The position numbers and the translations under genes were made by a program. Shown piece by piece: positions 61,075 to 64,000 of a stretch of 64,000 bases of DNA (positions are counted from its first letter, which is position 1; the number at the start of each line of letters is the position of its first letter). Source of the stretch: Deltaproteobacteria bacterium (GTDB taxonomy: Bacteria; Desulfobacterota; Binatia; DP-6); the NCBI GenBank assembly GCA_005888095.1, contig VBKF01000091.1:104814-168813 (forward strand), in the 5' to 3' direction. The notes beneath the pieces were generated by a model. The model was given only the letters and a program-made list of their open reading frames with translations. It was not told the origin of the DNA and ran no database searches.

Positions 61075-63468
61075 GTGGCAGGCCTCCCGAGCCCGTCGCC
61101 TCCCCTGGAGGACGCGGTGCGGTGGCCGCCGGCCGATGGCCGGCGCGTCGTCTTCCTGCTCGACGCCTCGAGCGGGCTCGAGCGACGTTTCCTCGAGCAG
61201 TGGATCGTGCGGGCCCGACCGTCCGGCGTCACACCGGCCGGCTACGACGTCGTGGCGATTCCCCCCTCGCGGCGGCGGCGCGCGGGGCGCGTCGATCCGC
61301 GGCTGGAGGCGACGCTGGCGACGGGGGACGACCCGCTGCTCGCCCCCCTGCGCGTCGCCTGGCTCCCGCCGGAGGGCGACGGGGCACGAGCGGCGCGTCT
61401 CTCGAGGCTCCTCGCCGTCGGCGACCCGCGCGATCCGGGACGTCTCCGCCAGGCCCAGGTGCTGCGGCGGCATCCCGACCGCTGCCGCGTCGTGGTGGCC
61501 GAGCCGGCGCCCGCCTCCGAGCTGCGCGAACGCTGGCGGCGCACGGGCGGCACCGACGTGGGGCACACCGCCGGGCTGTCCGAGTTCGTCGCCCGCCAGG
61601 CGGCGCTGGCGCTCGATCGCGCCGAGCGGCGCCTGCGCGGCGCGCGCTACAAGGTCCCGCGCTTCGTCGAGGAGGAGATCGTCGCACGGCCGGCCTTCCG
61701 CGGCGCCGTGGCACGGCTCGCGCGACGCCTCGGTCGCGACGACGCGGGCGTGACGCGCGAGGCGCGCCGCTATCTCCGCGAGATCGCGGCCAGCCACAGC
61801 CCCCGTCTCATCCACCTCGCGGCGAACCTGATCCGCTACATGTACACGCGGGGATACGGCGAGACGCTGCACTACGACCGGGAGCAGCTCGCCGCGCTCG
61901 CCGCCCTCGGCCAGCGCCATCCGCTGGTCTTCCTCCCGAGCCACAAGTCGAACCTCGACAGCCTGGTGCTCAAGTACGCGCTCTACGAGAACGGGCTGCC
62001 GCCGAACCACACCGCCGGCGGCATCAACATGAACTTCTTCCCGATGGGCGCGCTCCTCAGGCGGACGGGCATCTTCTTCATCCGCCGCAGCTTCAAGGAC
62101 AACGAGGTCTACAAGCTCGTCCTGCGCCAGTACGTCGACTACCTGGTCGAGAAGCGCTTCCCGCTCGAGTGGTACATCGAGGGCACGCGCTCGCGGTCGG
62201 GCAAGCTCATGCCGCCGCGCTTCGGGCTGCTCGCCTACGTGGTCGACGCCTACCGGCGCGGCAGGAGCGACGACGTCCTCCTGATCCCGGTGTCGATCGC
62301 CTACGACCAGATCCAGGACGTGGCCGGCTACGCCGCGGAGGAACGGGGCGCGGCGAAGCAGCCGGAGAGCTTCGGGTGGTTCCTGCGCTTCGTGCGCGCG
62401 CTCCGCCGCCGCTACGGGGAGATCTACATCCGCTTCGGGGAGCCGCTCTCCCTGGCGCGCGCGCTCGGCCCGCCCGACCCGGGGGCCGAGCCCGACCCGG
62501 ACGAGCAGAGCCTGGCCCTCCAGAAGCTCGCCTTCGCGGTGGCGGTGCGCATCAACCGCGCGACGCCGATCACCGCGATCTCGCTGGTGACGCTGGCGCT
62601 GCTCGGCACCGCGAACCGGGCGCTCAGCGTCGACGAGACGATCGTCCGGCTGCGCAACCTCCTCGACTACGTCAGGCGCCGCAACCTGCCGACCGCCGGC
62701 GACCTCGGTCTGGACACCCGCGAGGGCGTGCAGCGCGCGCTCGACGCCCTGGTCGAGAACGGCGTGGTCACCTGCTTCGCGGGCGGATCGGAGACCGTCT
62801 ACCTGATCGGCCCCGAGAAGCACCTGATCGCGTCGTACTACCGCAACACGATCATCCACTTCTTCGTGACCGGCGCGATCGCCGAGCTGGCCCTGCTGCG
62901 CGCGGCCGGGGACGGCGTCGCCGACCCGGCCGCCGAGTTCTGGGACGAGACGATGCGGCTCCGGGACCTGCTCAAGTTCGAGTTCTTCTTCGCCGAGAAG
63001 GAGGCCTTCCGCGAGGAGCTCCGCGAGGAGGTGGGGCTGCATGACGCCGAGTGGGAGAGCCGGCTCACGGAGGGGCCGGGGTCGATCGACGCGCTCCTCC
63101 GTCGCTTCCGCCCGTTCAGCGCCCATCGCGTGCTGCGGCCTTTCGTCGAGGCTTACCGCGTCGTGGCCGACGCGCTGGAGCCTCGCCCCGCCGAGGCTCC
63201 GCTCGAAGAGGAGGCCTTCCTCCGGGCGTGCATGGCGCTCGGCCAGCAGTACGTGCTGCAACGGCGGATCCTCAGCCCCGAGTCGGTCTCGCAGGTCCTC
63301 TTCGCCACGGCGCTCAGCCTGGCGCGCAACCGCGGGCTGGTGGATCCGGGCGCACCGGATCTCGTCGAGCGACGCCGCTCCTTCGCCGAGGAGCTGCGAG
63401 AGGTGACCCGGCGCGTCGACGCCATCGATGCGCTGGTGGCGGCGCGGCACGCCGGGCTGATCGACTGA
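61075..63468 (+). CDS. plsB: Glycerol-3-phosphate 1-O-acyltransferase PlsB
   Basis: 797 residues from GTG 61075. PlsB block I is LPSHKSNLD with His290 and Asp295, followed by block II in GIFFIRRSFKDNEVY, block III YIEGTRSRSGKLMPPR and block IV LIPVSIAYDQ. It transfers acyl groups to the sn-1 position of glycerol-3-phosphate at the inner membrane, the first step of phospholipid synthesis. The N-terminal 200 residues are less conserved, as usual. It is opposite the HAD-acyltransferase gene, which catalyses the next step. Confidence 0.93.
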   Translation: MAGLPSPSPPLEDAVRWPPADGRRVVFLLDASSGLERRFLEQWIVRARPSGVTPAGYDVVAIPPSRRRRAGRVDPRLEATLATGDDPLLAPLRVAWLPPEGDGARAARLSRLLAVGDPRDPGRLRQAQVLRRHPDRCRVVVAEPAPASELRERWRRTGGTDVGHTAGLSEFVARQAALALDRAERRLRGARYKVPRFVEEEIVARPAFRGAVARLARRLGRDDAGVTREARRYLREIAASHSPRLIHLAANLIRYMYTRGYGETLHYDREQLAALAALGQRHPLVFLPSHKSNLDSLVLKYALYENGLPPNHTAGGINMNFFPMGALLRRTGIFFIRRSFKDNEVYKLVLRQYVDYLVEKRFPLEWYIEGTRSRSGKLMPPRFGLLAYVVDAYRRGRSDDVLLIPVSIAYDQIQDVAGYAAEERGAAKQPESFGWFLRFVRALRRRYGEIYIRFGEPLSLARALGPPDPGAEPDPDEQSLALQKLAFAVAVRINRATPITAISLVTLALLGTANRALSVDETIVRLRNLLDYVRRRNLPTAGDLGLDTREGVQRALDALVENGVVTCFAGGSETVYLIGPEKHLIASYYRNTIIHFFVTGAIAELALLRAAGDGVADPAAEFWDETMRLRDLLKFEFFFAEKEAFREELREEVGLHDAEWESRLTEGPGSIDALLRRFRPFSAHRVLRPFVEAYRVVADALEPRPAEAPLEEEAFLRACMALGQQYVLQRRILSPESVSQVLFATALSLARNRGLVDPGAPDLVERRRSFAEELREVTRRVDAIDALVAARHAGLID

Positions 63469-63494
63469 GCCGGCGTTCTACGTGGGCGATCGTG

Positions 63495-63728
63495 ATGAGC
63501 GAGTACGCGGTGATCGGACCTGTGGATCCGCAGCTGGGCCAGTATCCCGCCGCGTCGATTCTGAAGGCCGTGGCCAGAAAGAGCTTCGGCCTGCCGGTAC
63601 GATGCGATATTCCTGCGGAGTATCTCGATCTGATGACCCTCTATCCGCAACCGGTCCGGCGCCAGCCGACAGTTGAATACCTGCCGCAACCGCGCCGCTT
63701 CGAAGGCGGTCGTGGAACGCGGAACTGA
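63495..63728 (+). pseudogene. Remnant of a SDH-type (ClpP-like) serine proteinase
   Basis: A 77-codon frame from ATG 63495 encodes MSEYAVIGPVDPQLGQYPAA, which matches the middle of SDH-family serine proteinases, then jumps to GLPVRCDIPAEYLDLMTLYPQ, which matches their C-terminal end. The intervening 60 or so residues and the N-terminal half with the catalytic Ser are missing. This indicates an internal deletion and truncation. It begins 26 bp after the plsB stop. Confidence 0.6.
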
Positions 63729-63772
63729 AGCGCCCCGGCGGCTACCGCGATTGCGGGCGTCCGAGGCACACT

Positions 63773-64000
63773 CTACCCGCGAACGGCGCGCGATGCGGGA
63801 GTGGTCGCGTCTCGCGGCAGCGGTGAGCGCGGGTCTCGGGTCCCGCCTCGTCTATGCGTCTTTCGAGGATCATCGGACGGGTCAACGTAGATGACCTGCC
63901 ACGGGCCGATGCTGCTGAGCTGGAGCACTGTCTCGCCAGTCGCCCACGCGAAATGGGTCATCTTCGGGGGCATGGAACTATAGGTTCCCCCGGGCAGAGC
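63773..64000 (-). CDS. Cupin-domain protein, 5' end off the window
   Basis: The minus-strand frame is open to the right edge (codon reading begins ALPGGTYSS) and ends at 63773. The visible 75 residues include LPGGTYSSMPPKMTHFAWA and GETVLQLSSIGPWQVIYVD, then DPSDDPRK, the second half of a small RmlC-like cupin of the sort often annotated as cupin domain-containing or DUF4437. The His in PPKMTHF is the metal ligand position. The first 20 to 100 residues are outside the window. Confidence 0.75.
   Translation of the reverse strand, partial: ALPGGTYSSMPPKMTHFAWATGETVLQLSSIGPWQVIYVDPSDDPRKTHRRGGTRDPRSPLPRDATTPASRAVRG

Noticed and set aside
59065..63450. A 1461-codon minus-strand frame antisense to plsB and overlapping the HAD-acyltransferase gene
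   Set aside because: The product lacks domains and the real plsB and HAD-acyltransferase frames carry full motif sets.

Overview
The window is GC-rich, gene-dense bacterial chromosome with short intergenic gaps and many ATGA/GTGA stop-start overlaps. Gene content (aconitase A, ThiC behind a TPP riboswitch, GroES/GroEL, PlsB, acyl-ACP desaturase, NtrC-type regulators, HME-RND efflux, luciferase-like monooxygenase plus metal-dependent hydrolases, several Uma2 proteins) fits an uncultured deltaproteobacterium-like lineage such as Binatota or Myxococcota. That placement is inferred from gene content and style only. Both window ends cut through genes: an FAD oxidoreductase on the left and a cupin protein on the right, both on the minus strand.

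Layout. 1-3294: polyprenyl-phosphate-type glycosyltransferase, FAD oxidoreductase and a divergent GT-C-like membrane glycosyltransferase. 3359-4149: a ribbon-helix-helix/DUF5678-like protein overlapping a retropepsin-like protease. 4199-11850: a tightly overlapped six-gene operon (acyl-CoA ligase, glycosyltransferase, giant membrane protein with TPRs, epimerase, Gfo/Idh oxidoreductase, unknown protein), probably for an envelope glycan or glycolipid. 11912-13774: membrane proteins and a Uma2 protein. 13842-17667: a luciferase-like monooxygenase followed by two amidohydrolases. 17681-24281, minus strand: acnA, a cytochrome c overlapping its end, and two Uma2 genes. acnA is interrupted by a complete 515-residue intein with a LAGLIDADG endonuclease, inserted exactly at an iron-sulfur ligand cysteine. 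24345-26093: thiC with its TPP riboswitch.

26237-42535 is the most unfamiliar part. It holds a condensation/WS-DGAT-like acyltransferase and a 1348-residue kinase-cyclase-AAA-TPR protein of the type first noted beside TOMM peptide clusters. A six-gene minus-strand operon follows (enoyl reductase-like, FAD oxidoreductase, two small helical proteins, polyprenyl synthase, lipoprotein), with a divergent acetoacetate decarboxylase-like gene. Next come a GAF/AAA+ regulator with an altered GAFTGA loop, a -24/-12-like promoter and a small membrane-protein/cyclase cluster. I read this as a possible undescribed isoprenoid or lipid system with its own signalling.

42616-44545: groES-groEL. 44775-50748: an HME-RND pump whose membrane protein lies on one strand and whose adaptor and outer-membrane channel lie on the other, with a broken glutathione transferase remnant at the junction. 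50825-54407: a stand-alone receiver, a terminator, an NtrC regulator and its histidine kinase. 54483-54752: an orphan cysteine-rich bufferin-like peptide. 54818-58247: an amidohydrolase lipoprotein, a DNRLRE-domain remnant, a thrombospondin-type-3 repeat protein and a TetR regulator. 58328-63468: phospholipid and fatty-acid genes (acyl-ACP desaturase, alkyltransferase-like protein, HAD-acyltransferase fusion, PlsB). 63495-64000: a decayed serine-proteinase remnant and the partial cupin gene. I saw no rRNA, tRNA, CRISPR array or insertion sequence.
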